From: Bacillota bacterium
GTDB taxonomy: Bacteria > Bacillota > Clostridia > Lachnospirales > Lachnospiraceae
Reading direction: 5' to 3'
Assembly: GCA_023421505.1 (NCBI GenBank)
Contig: JAEZTJ010000082.1
Location: 62,001-126,000, forward strand
Length of the DNA: 64,000 nt
The notes beneath the pieces are model-generated. The model was not told the origin of the DNA. It saw nothing but the letters and a program-made list of their open reading frames with translations, and ran no database searches. Below, piece by piece: positions 17,864-27,070 of the stretch (position 1 is its first letter; every line of letters starts with the position of its first letter). Made by a program: the position numbers and the translations under genes.

Positions 17864-19967
17864 TATAGATATACAACTTTCTAACAATCGGTAGTCTTTT
17901 CCACAGTTTCTTTACGCCGGGCATTACATAATAATCAAGTCCTAAGCTTCTGCCTGCGCCGATTAGCACAGCGATACCGGCAAATATCATCCAGAAGGTT
18001 CCCAAATAAAGACCGGTAGTACATACAAACATAAATTGTAAGATCAGGGAGAAGGCAGCTGCCGGGGTGGTAAATAAACCTCCTATTAAAGCTAAGCCAA
18101 TCAGGATTTCAGCTACAACAATAAAAATCTGCATGATCATCTGAATGGTATCGTTTGGAAGGATTAATTTATCTACAAACCAGTTCATTACCGGAATATC
18201 AAGCTTAAAGGCAAAATCACTAAGTGTGGAACTTGCTAAATCCTTGCCCGTTACAAAAATCATCTTAAATAAACCTAAGAAATTAAAATTAATTAATACA
18301 TCACCGACTGCGGCTGCCGCATTCCCTACAGCATCTGCTACTGCACCGGTTGCCGAGGAAACTGCATCTGCTGCCGCAGAAGCCGCACCTGTAGCTGCGG
18401 ATGCTGCATCTGCTGATACGGGAAGTGCTTTGACTGACTTTACTGCAACTGATACTGCCTTTACTGTAGTTTCCGCAGCGGCAGTTGTTGCTGATGAGGC
18501 ACCGTCTATTGCTCCGCCACCTGCTGCCGGGTTAAGAATACTGTTATACCAAGCATTTGCTCCTCCAAAAAAGCCGGTAAGCTTAGGACTTGTAAACCAT
18601 CCCTCAACTATTTTCATGATGCCTTCAAATAACCAAACGGCACCCAGCCAAACTCTTAAGGCAACTAAAAGAAAGCTTGGTGTTCTGTTAGAAAGATGTC
18701 CACCGACAAAGCTTCTGCAATTACGGATTGTAAAGAATTCATGCTTAACATAGCTAAATATTTTATTCCAACCCAGCACCTGTATGAAATAAATGATATT
18801 AATAAAATGCTTAGCAAACATAGCAAAGAAGGAGGGCAGGCTGAAGAAATGATTAGGTAATCCAACATGGGCTACACCATACCGACCGCCAATGCAGACC
18901 ATAACACCGTGGAATGCAGGCTTATATACCTCTAGCTTTCCTTTACCGGTTATATCACAGGTAATATTATGTGCTGCCGTATCTGCACTCTGCTCACAAT
19001 TTTCTACCATCTGAGGAACCGGACGTTCTTCCCCTTCTGCGATAAAGTACATGTTGTCGCCAATTACATATACATCTTGATTTTTAGTAGAACGAAGATA
19101 TTGATCCACCTGTATACGTCCGCCACGCTGCACCTCCAAAGAGGCACCTGCCTGACTGGTGATATCGGCACTCTGGATACCAGCCGCCCAGATTACTGTA
19201 CCGGCACTGTGATGCTGTACTTTATTTTCTTTCTTATATTCAATAAAATCCTTACCAACTTTGGTAACAAATGCATTTAAGACCAGATTAACACCCATTT
19301 TTTCTAGACGTTTTGCGACCTTAACGGATAATTTCTCCGGGAGGGTTGGAATTGCTCTGCTCAACCCGTCTATATTTACTAACGTTACTTCACTTTTCTT
19401 AATCTCATATTTCTCGCAAAGAATTGGTACATACTCCGCCAACTCTCCGATCATTTCTACTCCGGTAAAGCCGGCACCGACAACATAAAAGGTTAAAAGT
19501 CTTTTTCTTTCCGCTTCCTTTGTCTCACGAGCAGCCGCACGAAAAGAATTCATGATATGTTCTTTTAAAAGCACAGCGTCGTCATAGGACCAGAGCTTAT
19601 AAGAAAATTCCTCCGCTCCCTCAACCCCGAAATAAGTCGGTTTAGAACCTGCTGCTAACACAAGATAATCATAGGGATAAATTTCATTTTCTCCAACAAC
19701 CTTCTTATGATTAAAATCTATTGAGCTTACTGTATCAAGCTTTACATTAACCTTTCTTCCAGCAAATACTTTTTTTAAGCTGATTTTAATACTGTCTTCA
19801 TCTACACGGTTTGCAGCCACCTCATGAAGCTCTGTCAGCATAGTATGAAACGGATTTTTGTCAATAATAATAATATTGACAGCTTCATGCTTTAATTTTT
19901 TCGCCAGTTTTTTGGCAGTCAGAATTCCAGCATAGCCAGCTCCGACAACAACAATATTTTTCTCCAT
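17856..19967 (-). CDS. ndh2: Type II NADH dehydrogenase fused to a DoxX-like membrane domain
   Basis: 703 residues. Residues 1-400 are a membrane-associated NDH-2 flavoprotein: FAD motif VVGAGYAGILTAKKL, NAD(P)-binding VVGAGFTGVEMIGELAEY and QSADITSQAG. Ordinary NDH-2 proteins end near 400-430; this one continues with a membrane segment near VALRVWLGAVWLFEGIMKIVEGW, an Ala/Ser/Val-rich low-complexity stretch (about 490-565) and several helices like DoxX (LIGGLFTTPAAAFSLILQFM). In Listeria a dedicated Ndh2 with a membrane extension feeds electrons to demethylmenaquinone for EET. First gene of the operon, divergent from an HxlR gene. ATG at 19967 follows AAGGAG. Confidence 0.92.
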   Translation of the reverse strand: MEKNIVVVGAGYAGILTAKKLAKKLKHEAVNIIIIDKNPFHTMLTELHEVAANRVDEDSIKISLKKVFAGRKVNVKLDTVSSIDFNHKKVVGENEIYPYDYLVLAAGSKPTYFGVEGAEEFSYKLWSYDDAVLLKEHIMNSFRAAARETKEAERKRLLTFYVVGAGFTGVEMIGELAEYVPILCEKYEIKKSEVTLVNIDGLSRAIPTLPEKLSVKVAKRLEKMGVNLVLNAFVTKVGKDFIEYKKENKVQHHSAGTVIWAAGIQSADITSQAGASLEVQRGGRIQVDQYLRSTKNQDVYVIGDNMYFIAEGEERPVPQMVENCEQSADTAAHNITCDITGKGKLEVYKPAFHGVMVCIGGRYGVAHVGLPNHFFSLPSFFAMFAKHFINIIYFIQVLGWNKIFSYVKHEFFTIRNCRSFVGGHLSNRTPSFLLVALRVWLGAVWLFEGIMKIVEGWFTSPKLTGFFGGANAWYNSILNPAAGGGAIDGASSATTAAAETTVKAVSVAVKSVKALPVSADAASAATGAASAAADAVSSATGAVADAVGNAAAAVGDVLINFNFLGLFKMIFVTGKDLASSTLSDFAFKLDIPVMNWFVDKLILPNDTIQMIMQIFIVVAEILIGLALIGGLFTTPAAAFSLILQFMFVCTTGLYLGTFWMIFAGIAVLIGAGRSLGLDYYVMPGVKKLWKRLPIVRKLYIYND

Positions 19968-20223
19968 TACTCCTTCTCCTTACCTATTTTGCTTTTACGT
20001 TGTATCAGCATCAATGAAAAGTGCCTACTGATTGTTATTTTTGTAACAATTTAAGGCACAGACTTTTGTAGAAATAGTTTGAATTAGTACTATTAATATA
20101 GTAATATTAACAAGACTTATAAATAAACACAAGAAGGTACTTATAAGTGCCCAAGTATCCTTTATGATACTTAAAATTATGGTAAGATGTGAATTGTTGA
20201 AAAGAACAATACACGCTTAGAAG

Positions 20224-20297
20224 TTTGTGCCTGCGTAATCCTCGGCACAGACTAATTCAAACGCTGCCCAAAACCGCAGTTCTTGACAACATGGAGG
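20224..20297 (+). repeat. RBS-proximal repeat, family C copy 1
   Basis: Contains CTCGGCACAGACTAATTCAAA (module D), then GCTGCCCAAAACCGCAG and a terminal ACATGGAGG, which supplies the ribosome site of the HxlR gene at 20305. The 337-bp gap between ndh2 and this gene must also hold both promoters; none is obvious. Confidence 0.7.
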
Positions 20298-20304
20298 TAT
20301 CTGT

Positions 20305-20718
20305 ATGATAAATAATGAAAAAAAACATGAAAGCTGCTATATGTATGAAAAATGCCAAAAGTATGATATTTGTCCTATGGTGCTGGTTCAAAAGCTTCTT
20401 TCCGGTAAACGGAAAATTATGATTTTATGGTACTTAAGCAATAAAGCATTGCGTTTTAGTGATATCAAGAAAAAATTACCCGATGTAACCCAAAAAATGT
20501 TAACAAAACAGTTAAGAAGCTTAGAAGATGATCATTTGATTTACAGAAATATATATCCTGTTATACCACCTAAAGTAGAATATGGTTTAACCGAACTGGG
20601 TGAAAGAATTATACCCATTCTTGAGATGATGCATGATTTTGGTGCTGCATATCTGGAAACAACTGATGGGAAACAAGACGTGGGAGAAGAAAATAATTCA
20701 GAATATGATGAAGATTAA
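20305..20718 (+). CDS. HxlR-family transcriptional regulator
   Basis: 137 residues. Winged helix with VLVQKLLSGKRKIMILWYL and PDVTQKMLTKQLRSLEDDHLIYR, ending in an acidic tail. The N-terminal segment has four cysteines, including the CPM position that in YodB/QsrR-type members senses quinones and electrophiles. Divergent from ndh2, so likely to control the EET operon. The ribosome site ATGGAGG comes from a family C repeat. Confidence 0.85.
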   Translation: MINNEKKHESCYMYEKCQKYDICPMVLVQKLLSGKRKIMILWYLSNKALRFSDIKKKLPDVTQKMLTKQLRSLEDDHLIYRNIYPVIPPKVEYGLTELGERIIPILEMMHDFGAAYLETTDGKQDVGEENNSEYDED

Positions 20719-20977
20719 CGTTTAATCAAAACCCTCGAAAGGCTTTTGCTACAACCTTTATTATGTTATATTGAATTTTTGCATATAAATTTATTTAAGC
20801 TTCTTAAAAAATTTTATGACATATTAAGATAGACACAAAATCACAAAATGTATTATAATGGTTTCTATAAAATAATTTTAAGAATTATTCGCGTATCATT
20901 AGTTAAAATGCTATAAAGTCTGCAATATAACAATTGACACGCAATCAATATTTAATAATTGTTACAGGGGGAGCATT

Positions 20978-21634
20978 ATGATTAGTTTAAATAAAATACA
21001 AGCTTTACTGCCGAAATGCTGTGAAGCAGATGCAATAGATCTTACGAAATTAACTGAAAATGAAAAAGAGCTATTATCAGAGTTCTTACCGGATTTTCAA
21101 TCTGTTATTGTTATGGCTCATCATGTCAAACATTCCTTAGAATGGTCCTGGTTTCCTTTTGAGGCTTCGCGGGAAGGTTCTGTTCATCCAGCAGATTTAC
21201 ATTTACAGGCAGAAGCACAGAAAGTAATGTATTATCTGGATAAGATGGGATATCAAAGTACGCTTATTCCCTATCCAGGAAAATGCGGTATCAGGTTTAA
21301 GAATTTAGCAGATAAGACCGGCCTCGGTAAAATAGGAGATAATTTTCTTTTTCTGCATAATGAATGGGGCCCTTGGACTCATTTACGTGTAATACTAACC
21401 AATGCAGAAATAATAGATTGTCTTAAGTCCTGCGAGGAGGTATGTATACACTGTGGAGCCTGCATGACTGCATGTCCGGCAAATGCGATCAAGGAAAAAG
21501 AGCTACTAGGAACGACCTGTGGCGCATATCAGCATTCTGTAGCTCAGACCATTCCTGCTTACGAATACAATTGTGAGGTATGTGTACGGATTTGTCCGAT
21601 TGGTGCTTCTCCAAAATCGGTTTCAATTACATAA
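20978..21634 (+). CDS. QueG-like iron-sulfur protein (truncated family member)
   Basis: 218 residues with similarity to epoxyqueuosine reductase and related corrinoid/4Fe-4S enzymes: KTGLGKIGDNFLFLHNEWGPW, then CIHCGACMTACPANAI and CEVCVRICPIGAS, which can hold two [4Fe-4S] clusters. It is well short of the roughly 300-380 residues of QueG, and the N-terminal cobalamin part is reduced. A generic iron-sulfur reductase is a safer label than queG. Strong GGGGGAG precedes the ATG. Confidence 0.7.
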   Translation: MISLNKIQALLPKCCEADAIDLTKLTENEKELLSEFLPDFQSVIVMAHHVKHSLEWSWFPFEASREGSVHPADLHLQAEAQKVMYYLDKMGYQSTLIPYPGKCGIRFKNLADKTGLGKIGDNFLFLHNEWGPWTHLRVILTNAEIIDCLKSCEEVCIHCGACMTACPANAIKEKELLGTTCGAYQHSVAQTIPAYEYNCEVCVRICPIGASPKSVSIT

Positions 21635-21693
21635 TATTGAGTCATAAATAGTACGCACCATACAAAAAAGATGTTATAGCAGGGAGGAAAATC

Positions 21694-22251
21694 GTGAAAA
21701 TCATTATTCTTTTCGGCTCCCATCGTATTGGGGGAACAAATAGTGAAATAGAAAGGATGATAAAGGAGCTTCCGATCAATCATCAATTTGATTTCATACA
21801 TATGGCTGATTATAAAGTAGAGAGTTGTAATTCATGTGAAAAATGCTCACAAAATAAACGATGTATACTCCCAATAACAGATAATGATCATTTTCAAGAA
21901 ATTTATGATAAATTCATAGAAGCTGATGCAATTATCATTATAACTCCTGTGTATGCCGGATTACCCTCCCGCTTAACTGCCCTTTTTGAACGTATGACCA
22001 GTGTACTTTTTTTCTCCGGCTTAATGAATACAGATAATAACCCTTTATTAAATAAAAAAGTTGGTATTTTCAATTATTGTTCAAGCGGAATTTGTGACGA
22101 TTCATATATAAAGATTCTTTTCCAAAAATTTGTTATGAAGAATTATAGCTTTAATCAGCTTGATTATAACTATCTTAATCATTATAAAGACCCAAATTCC
22201 ATATACGGCAGTTTGAAGGAATATATAAAACAGACTATATTAAATTTATAA
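21694..22251 (+). CDS. NAD(P)H-dependent FMN reductase / flavodoxin-fold oxidoreductase
   Basis: 185 residues. N-terminal flavodoxin-like strand MKIIILFGSHRIGGTNS binds the FMN phosphate; CNSCEKCSQNKRCILPITDND and ITPVYAGLPSRLTALFERM are typical of the iron-sulfur flavoprotein/FMN reductase group. Start is GTG at 21694 after AGGGAGG. It follows the QueG-like gene by 59 bp and may be cotranscribed. Its electron acceptor is unknown. Confidence 0.8.
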   Translation: MKIIILFGSHRIGGTNSEIERMIKELPINHQFDFIHMADYKVESCNSCEKCSQNKRCILPITDNDHFQEIYDKFIEADAIIIITPVYAGLPSRLTALFERMTSVLFFSGLMNTDNNPLLNKKVGIFNYCSSGICDDSYIKILFQKFVMKNYSFNQLDYNYLNHYKDPNSIYGSLKEYIKQTILNL

Positions 22252-22368
22252 TTACGCTGATGAAACAGATATTAAACCCCTTTATCAATTCTTAATAATT
22301 ACGATAGTGAATATAAATACTAGCTGCCGGAAATTAATTTATTCCTCTGGCAAGGATAGTTGAAGGCT

Positions 22369-23238
22369 TTACAAATTCTTTCTTATAAAATCCCAGGTTT
22401 TATTCATAATCTCCTGTGTCTCTTCATTGTCGTTCAAGGCATCAAAAGTATGTCCGCCTGTATGATGCAGTAAAACTTCAAAGGGAAGCTTTTTATTATT
22501 AGCTACTTCCATAAAATGCTCCTGAGATTTAGTAACACCTCTGACCTTATCCCTTTCCGCCTTGACAACTAACAAGGGCGGAAAGCCCTCGGCCTGCTCA
22601 GGCAGATAGTTCTCCGGCTCATAATTTTTACTTACACTATCTAATTTTTTTACTTTTGATTTTACATCCAGAAGTCCATAATATGAAATAAGGCAACGAA
22701 TATACTCCGGTGTCTCTTTTAAAAACAAGCTTAAATATAAACCTCCCAATGAAAAGCTCCATATACCTATACGGTCTGCATCTAAGCTCCACTGTTCAGC
22801 ATTATTTCTGACATACGCAACAGCATCTATGATGTCCTGCGCTACTTCTTTATGGTTAAAGTTTAGATTCGTTCGGCTACGGTGAAAGGTTACAGCTGCA
22901 TATCCTTTGTCGGCGATAACTCTTCCATAAGAAATGTAGAAGCTCCATTCCTTCACATCCTTCAATAATTTCTCAATTCCTTCACCATGCAAAAGTATAA
23001 TTACAGGGACTTTTTCATCTTTATTCTTTCCGCCCGGTCTGTATAGATCCATCTTTAATTTATTCTTATCGTTCTCCTTATAGATTAAATCCTTTTCAAC
23101 GATAATTTCCTTTAAAATAGCTTCTTTATAAAGCAGCTTCAATTTTTTAAAAAAATGATCCATATACCAACGAAAAAGCAAAGACAGTAATACCACTAAA
23201 ATAGACCCGATGATAAGTATAATAATAACAAGCTTCAT
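22369..23238 (-). CDS. Membrane-anchored alpha/beta hydrolase
   Basis: 289 residues. One N-terminal membrane helix (about 2-22) then an alpha/beta hydrolase domain: oxyanion region VIILLHGEG, nucleophile elbow IWSFSLGGLYL (Ser, with S in place of the usual first G), acid in VKAERDKVRG and histidine in HTGGHTFD. Likely an esterase or peptidase-like hydrolase at the cytosolic face or outside; substrate unknown. GGAA precedes the ATG. MerR gene 23311 lies upstream on the same strand. Confidence 0.8.
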   Translation of the reverse strand: MKLVIIILIIGSILVVLLSLLFRWYMDHFFKKLKLLYKEAILKEIIVEKDLIYKENDKNKLKMDLYRPGGKNKDEKVPVIILLHGEGIEKLLKDVKEWSFYISYGRVIADKGYAAVTFHRSRTNLNFNHKEVAQDIIDAVAYVRNNAEQWSLDADRIGIWSFSLGGLYLSLFLKETPEYIRCLISYYGLLDVKSKVKKLDSVSKNYEPENYLPEQAEGFPPLLVVKAERDKVRGVTKSQEHFMEVANNKKLPFEVLLHHTGGHTFDALNDNEETQEIMNKTWDFIRKNL

Positions 23239-23310
23239 AACGGCAAATTCCTTTCTTAATATGTTTCTGCCATTATAAAGTATGTAGTAAAGTACAAAGT
23301 CAAGCGTTTT

Positions 23311-23715
23311 TTATTCTTCAGGAAAATTATTTAAAAATGCACGAATGTGCGGACATTGGATTGAATTTTCACTATTATTTTTGAAAAAGAGTAATGCATC
23401 CTTTATTTCCTCAAGGCTGGAAATTCGTGCATCTATCTCCTTGATTTTTTCATCCACCGCGGTGTTTATCTCTTCTATATTCACATCCCGCTTTTCTGCC
23501 ATTTCGAACATTTCTTTGATTTGCTTTAAAGTAAATCCTGATGCTTTGGCATTTTTAATAAAATCCAGCCGATTTACCACCGCTTCGGAATAAACCCTAT
23601 AACCCGATTTCGTTCTTTTTGGAGAAGGAAGCAGCTTGTTCTTTTCATAATAACGTAATGTTTCAACATTGATTTGTGCGATTTGCGCAACCTGTCCTCT
23701 AAAATATTCCGACAT
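23311..23715 (-). CDS. MerR-family transcriptional regulator
   Basis: 134 residues. N-terminal winged helix VAQIAQINVETLRYYEKNKLLPSPKRTKSGYRVYSEAVVNRL and a dimerisation coiled coil (about 75-120), ending CPHIRAFLNNFPEE. Only one cysteine lies in the effector region, so metal sensing is not assured. ATG at 23715 follows AGGAGGGG by seven bases; a second ATG directly before it (23718) is possible. It lies 72 bp upstream of the hydrolase gene and may control it. Confidence 0.85.
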   Translation of the reverse strand: MSEYFRGQVAQIAQINVETLRYYEKNKLLPSPKRTKSGYRVYSEAVVNRLDFIKNAKASGFTLKQIKEMFEMAEKRDVNIEEINTAVDEKIKEIDARISSLEEIKDALLFFKNNSENSIQCPHIRAFLNNFPEE

Positions 23716-23847
23716 CATCACCCCTCCTATCAATTATTTTTAAACTTATTATTAATCAACCTCATTTTTATAATTAACGTTAGGTATTTGCAAAACTCAT
23801 AATCATTTAACTATTGTATACACATGTGAATTTATTAAATCGTTCGT

Positions 23848-24534
23848 TTAACTGTTCTTCATAATCTTAAGCATACGATTGCCGCCCTTTTGAAACTCAT
23901 AATTAACTGTAGCTTCTTCTACAATATAATCAAGACTTTTATATCGATCGATGACAGGATCCACATAAGATGATCTTGCTGCATTAACATCTAGTAGCGG
24001 AAAGATTCTGATCTCTCTGGATACGCGAAGCATCTCATCAATTGCTTTCATATGAAAATCCAGGGATAGATTATCTGTGTATAGAAAGAGAAAATGCGAA
24101 GCAAGGGAGATATCAAATTCATTATCTTTAAAGGTAAGATTGGGTAGCTCCATATATACATAACGACCTGTTTTTCTACCTTCCTCATAATCTGCCAGAA
24201 AATCCTTCATTGCCGACATTCTTACTACTCCGAGCTCGTCAACGCTCTTTATTTTATTCCAGATAAATTTATCCACATTCTTTCTCGTTTGACTGATTAC
24301 ATTCTGGTATGTATCTTTAATCCGTTCCTCAATTTCTTCTTTACTAAATTGATAAATCGGATCAATCGAGATTACTCTTTTCCCTTTTCGCAGCATATGA
24401 CTATTAAAGCTGGCTGGCCCGTCACCACAGCCTAAAATATATTGATCTAAATCCGCTTCTGTTAAAGCGAACATATCTGCATATTCTTCATAGGTTCTTC
24501 CCCACGGAACAACTGTTTCATATTTTATTCCCAT
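23848..24534 (-). CDS. SAM-dependent methyltransferase-like protein
   Basis: 228 residues with a glycine-rich motif I in YILGCGDGPASFN, an acidic end of strand 2 in VISIDPIYQF, DNEFDISLASHFLFLY as the motif IV region and DEMLRVSREIRIFPL as a later strand. Matches a conserved clostridial family of putative class I methyltransferases without a known substrate. GGAGG precedes the ATG. Confidence 0.7.
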   Translation of the reverse strand: MGIKYETVVPWGRTYEEYADMFALTEADLDQYILGCGDGPASFNSHMLRKGKRVISIDPIYQFSKEEIEERIKDTYQNVISQTRKNVDKFIWNKIKSVDELGVVRMSAMKDFLADYEEGRKTGRYVYMELPNLTFKDNEFDISLASHFLFLYTDNLSLDFHMKAIDEMLRVSREIRIFPLLDVNAARSSYVDPVIDRYKSLDYIVEEATVNYEFQKGGNRMLKIMKNS

Positions 24535-24792
24535 AAAGCCTCCTTGTATTATAATTTTTACTGTATCTCATTAATCAAGTTATTTATTTCCAGATTTTAA
24601 TTTAATGTAATTATCCTCTTTGCCCTATAAAAAGTCAACTTTGAATTAGCCAGCTCTCTATACTCGAGATTATTTCATAACCGTTTCACTTACTACTACC
24701 TAATATCTCATTCGTTCCACATTTTCTTTATACTGTTTATTTTAATATTGACAAGAATAAAAATAAGTGCTATTTTTAAAAAAATTGAATTA

Positions 24793-24898
24793 ATCTTCAG
24801 GGCAGGGTGTAATTCCCTACCGGCGGTATAGCCCGCGAGCCGTAAGGCAGATTCGGTGTAACTCCGAAGCCGACAGTATAGTCTGGATGAAAGAAGAT
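24793..24898 (+). promoter_or_regulatory. FMN riboswitch (RFN element)
   Basis: Closing helix ATCTTC/GAAGAT; conserved elements CAGGGCAGGGTGTAATTCCC, GGCGGTATAGCCCGCGAGC, GGCAGATTCGGTGTAACTCC and CCGACAGTATAGTCTGGATG are all present in order. An intrinsic terminator follows 57 bp downstream, so FMN binding should end transcription ahead of ribD-ribE-ribBA-ribH. Confidence 0.97.
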
Positions 24899-24954
24899 AT
24901 AAATAAAGTCCTATCATATGTTTTTATACAAATGATACCGATTTATTTTATTAG

Positions 24955-24980
24955 AAGCCCTGAATAATCAGGGCTTTTTT
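24955..24980 (+). terminator. FMN-riboswitch-controlled terminator
   Basis: AAGCCCTGA pairs with TCAGGGCTT across a 4-nt loop, followed by T residues. It is the expression platform of the riboswitch. Confidence 0.92.
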
Positions 24981-25022
24981 GTTATGCATATCAAATGGAG
25001 TTTTTGTAAAAATAAGGAGGTG

Positions 25023-25145
25023 ATGAATATAAGGATAATCAAGCAGTTATTGACGATGCACCATTATGATAAAGGATGTAAAATTGAACACTATAATTTA
25101 CAGAATAAAAAATCATCCTGCAAGAATGGAGAAATTTATGAATGA
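25023..25145 (+). CDS. Possible 40-codon leader ORF between riboswitch and ribD
   Basis: The strongest Shine-Dalgarno in the region, AAGGAGG (25014-25020), is not in front of ribD but just before this ATG, with tight spacing of two bases. The ORF runs to a TGA that overlaps the ribD start as ATGAATGA. The peptide is rich in Lys, His and Asn and has no recognised domain. Translational coupling to ribD is possible, as is a non-coding explanation. Confidence 0.3.
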   Translation: MNIRIIKQLLTMHHYDKGCKIEHYNLQNKKSSCKNGEIYE

Positions 25146-26238
25146 TATAACGTTTATGAGAAGAGCTCTTAAGCTGGCTGAGAAAGGAACTGGATTTGTA
25201 AATCCTAACCCACTTGTTGGGGCTGTAATCGTTAAGAACAATCAAATTATCGGAGAAGGCTATCATGAACTCTATGGAGGCCCACATGCAGAAATCAATG
25301 CTTTTGCAAGTGCCAAAGAAGATGTAACAGGTGCTGTCATGTATGTAACCTTGGAGCCCTGCTCCCATTACGGGAAGACTCCCCCCTGTGCAAGGGCAAT
25401 AGTAGAAAAAGGCATCTCAAGAGTTATTATCGCAATGAAGGATCCTAATCCTCTCGTCGCAGGAAAAGGAATAGAAATACTTAGGGCAAATGGTGTCGAG
25501 GTAATAACCGGAGTGCTCGAGAAGGAAAGCAAAAGAATGAACGAGATCTTCATAAAGTATATTACAACAAAGCTTCCGTTCTGTATGCTTAAAACCGCGA
25601 TGACCCTAGATGGGAAAATAGCCACCCATACAGGTGATTCTAAGTGGATCACCAATGAGGCATCAAGAGCTTATGTACATTACCTAAGGCAGAAGTACTC
25701 CGCTGTTATGGTTGGAATCGGAACGATATTACAGGATGATCCGTTACTAAACACAAGGCTTCCCAGAAAGGTCGTAAGTGATCCCGTCAGAATCATTATC
25801 GACACACATGCAAGAATCCCTGTTCACGCAAAAGTTTTAAATATCAGCTCCTCCGCCGGAACAATCCTTGCAACCACAGAGCTAGCACCAGAGGATAAGC
25901 TTATACAGTTGAGAAACAGAAATATTGACATAATTATTACACCCCTGAAAAGTAACCGGGTTGACTTGAATTATCTGATGAAAGCCTTGGGAGAAAAGAA
26001 CATAGACAGTGTATTATTGGAAGGCGGAAGTGAACTGAATTACTCTGCACTTAATTCCGGTATAGTTGATAAAATCTCTGCTTTTATCGCTCCGAAAATA
26101 GTTGGCGGAAATGGCGCAAAAACGCCGGTTGGCGGTGAGGGTACTGCCTTTATGAAAGATGCCTGTCAATTAACTGGGATTGAACTTCAACATTTTGGAG
26201 ATGATATCATGATTGAAGCTTATTTACGAAAGGAGTGA
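25138..26238 (+). CDS. ribD: Bifunctional riboflavin deaminase/reductase RibD
   Basis: 366 residues. N-terminal deaminase (about 1-145) with zinc motif PHAEINAF and CSHYGKTPPC; C-terminal reductase (about 146-366) with MTLDGKIATHTGDSKWITN and VLLEGGSELNYS. It carries out steps two and three of riboflavin synthesis from the GTP branch. ATG at 25138 follows GGAG at six bases; a longer in-frame reading from 25066 lacks a site and homology. First gene of the riboswitch-controlled operon. Confidence 0.96.
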   Translation: MNDITFMRRALKLAEKGTGFVNPNPLVGAVIVKNNQIIGEGYHELYGGPHAEINAFASAKEDVTGAVMYVTLEPCSHYGKTPPCARAIVEKGISRVIIAMKDPNPLVAGKGIEILRANGVEVITGVLEKESKRMNEIFIKYITTKLPFCMLKTAMTLDGKIATHTGDSKWITNEASRAYVHYLRQKYSAVMVGIGTILQDDPLLNTRLPRKVVSDPVRIIIDTHARIPVHAKVLNISSSAGTILATTELAPEDKLIQLRNRNIDIIITPLKSNRVDLNYLMKALGEKNIDSVLLEGGSELNYSALNSGIVDKISAFIAPKIVGGNGAKTPVGGEGTAFMKDACQLTGIELQHFGDDIMIEAYLRKE

Positions 26239-26246
26239 TACGCATT

Positions 26247-26897
26247 ATGTTTACCGGTCTAATTGAGGAAATCGGAACTGTTGTATCCATTGTCAAAGCT
26301 GCAAAATCAGCTAAAATATCAATTCATGCGAAGAGGGTTCTGGAACAATTAAAAATCGGTGACAGCATCAGTACCAATGGGGTTTGTCTTACCGTTACGG
26401 ATTTTACATCAAGTAGTTTTACCGTAGATGTTATGGCTGAAACCATGAGAAGAAGCAACTTATGCCTGTTAGCTGCCGGCGATGAAATCAACTTAGAAAG
26501 GGCTTTACTCGCAGGGGAACGTTTCGGAGGCCATATCGTCAGCGGGCATATTGATGGAACGGGCGTAATTACAGATTATCGGAAGGAGGAGAATGCAATC
26601 TGGATAACCATAGCTGCCTCTCCCGACATTTTAAAGTATATCGTTCATAAGGGCTCTATTACCATTGATGGTATCAGCTTAACGGTTGCTTATATTGATG
26701 CTAAAGTGTTTCAAGTCTCGATCATACCGCATACAAGGGATGTAACAACCTTGCTTCGAAAGAAGGTTGGAGCTGCCGTCAATCTGGAAAGCGATATGAT
26801 AGGGAAATATATAGAAAAGCTGCTTCTGTCTAGAGAACAGCCAGCTTTAAGCACAGGGATTGATATGGATTTCTTAAGTGTTAATGGATTTGTTTAG
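26247..26897 (+). CDS. ribE: Riboflavin synthase (alpha subunit)
   Basis: 216 residues with two lumazine-binding repeats: MFTGLIEEIGTV, SISTNGVCLTV and GGHIVSGHIDGTG, then KGSITIDGISLTVA and IPHTRDVTTL. It dismutates two 6,7-dimethyl-8-ribityllumazines to riboflavin. ATG at 26247 gives the canonical MFTG start; GGAG lies ten bases upstream. Overlap or near-overlap with ribD indicates one transcript. Confidence 0.96.
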   Translation: MFTGLIEEIGTVVSIVKAAKSAKISIHAKRVLEQLKIGDSISTNGVCLTVTDFTSSSFTVDVMAETMRRSNLCLLAAGDEINLERALLAGERFGGHIVSGHIDGTGVITDYRKEENAIWITIAASPDILKYIVHKGSITIDGISLTVAYIDAKVFQVSIIPHTRDVTTLLRKKVGAAVNLESDMIGKYIEKLLLSREQPALSTGIDMDFLSVNGFV

Positions 26898-26970
26898 ACT
26901 AAGATAAAAATGAGTTATGTATTACGTTTTCAATGTAAGTATAAAGAAACATAAGTAGAATTGGAGGTAT

Positions 26971-27070
26971 AGGTTGAAAAGAAGTACATTTTTCAACCGG
27001 CAAAAAGCACTACGCGTGCTTTTCGCTCAGTATTTGTATGCCGCTTAAGCGGCAGATGGAGGTTATTATG
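26971..27070 (+). repeat. RBS-proximal structured repeat, family B copy 1
   Basis: Three consecutive hairpins: GGTTGAAAA/TTTTCAACC, AAAAGCAC/GTGCTTTT and the palindrome TGCCGCTTAAGCGGCA, then GATGGAGG and the ribBA ATG. It differs from the copy at 59837-59936 at only two of 100 positions. Confidence 0.92.

Noticed and set aside
18145..18753. 202-codon plus-strand ORF rich in Ala
   Set aside because: Shadow of the Ala-rich linker and DoxX part of ndh2 on the opposite strand; no ribosome site.
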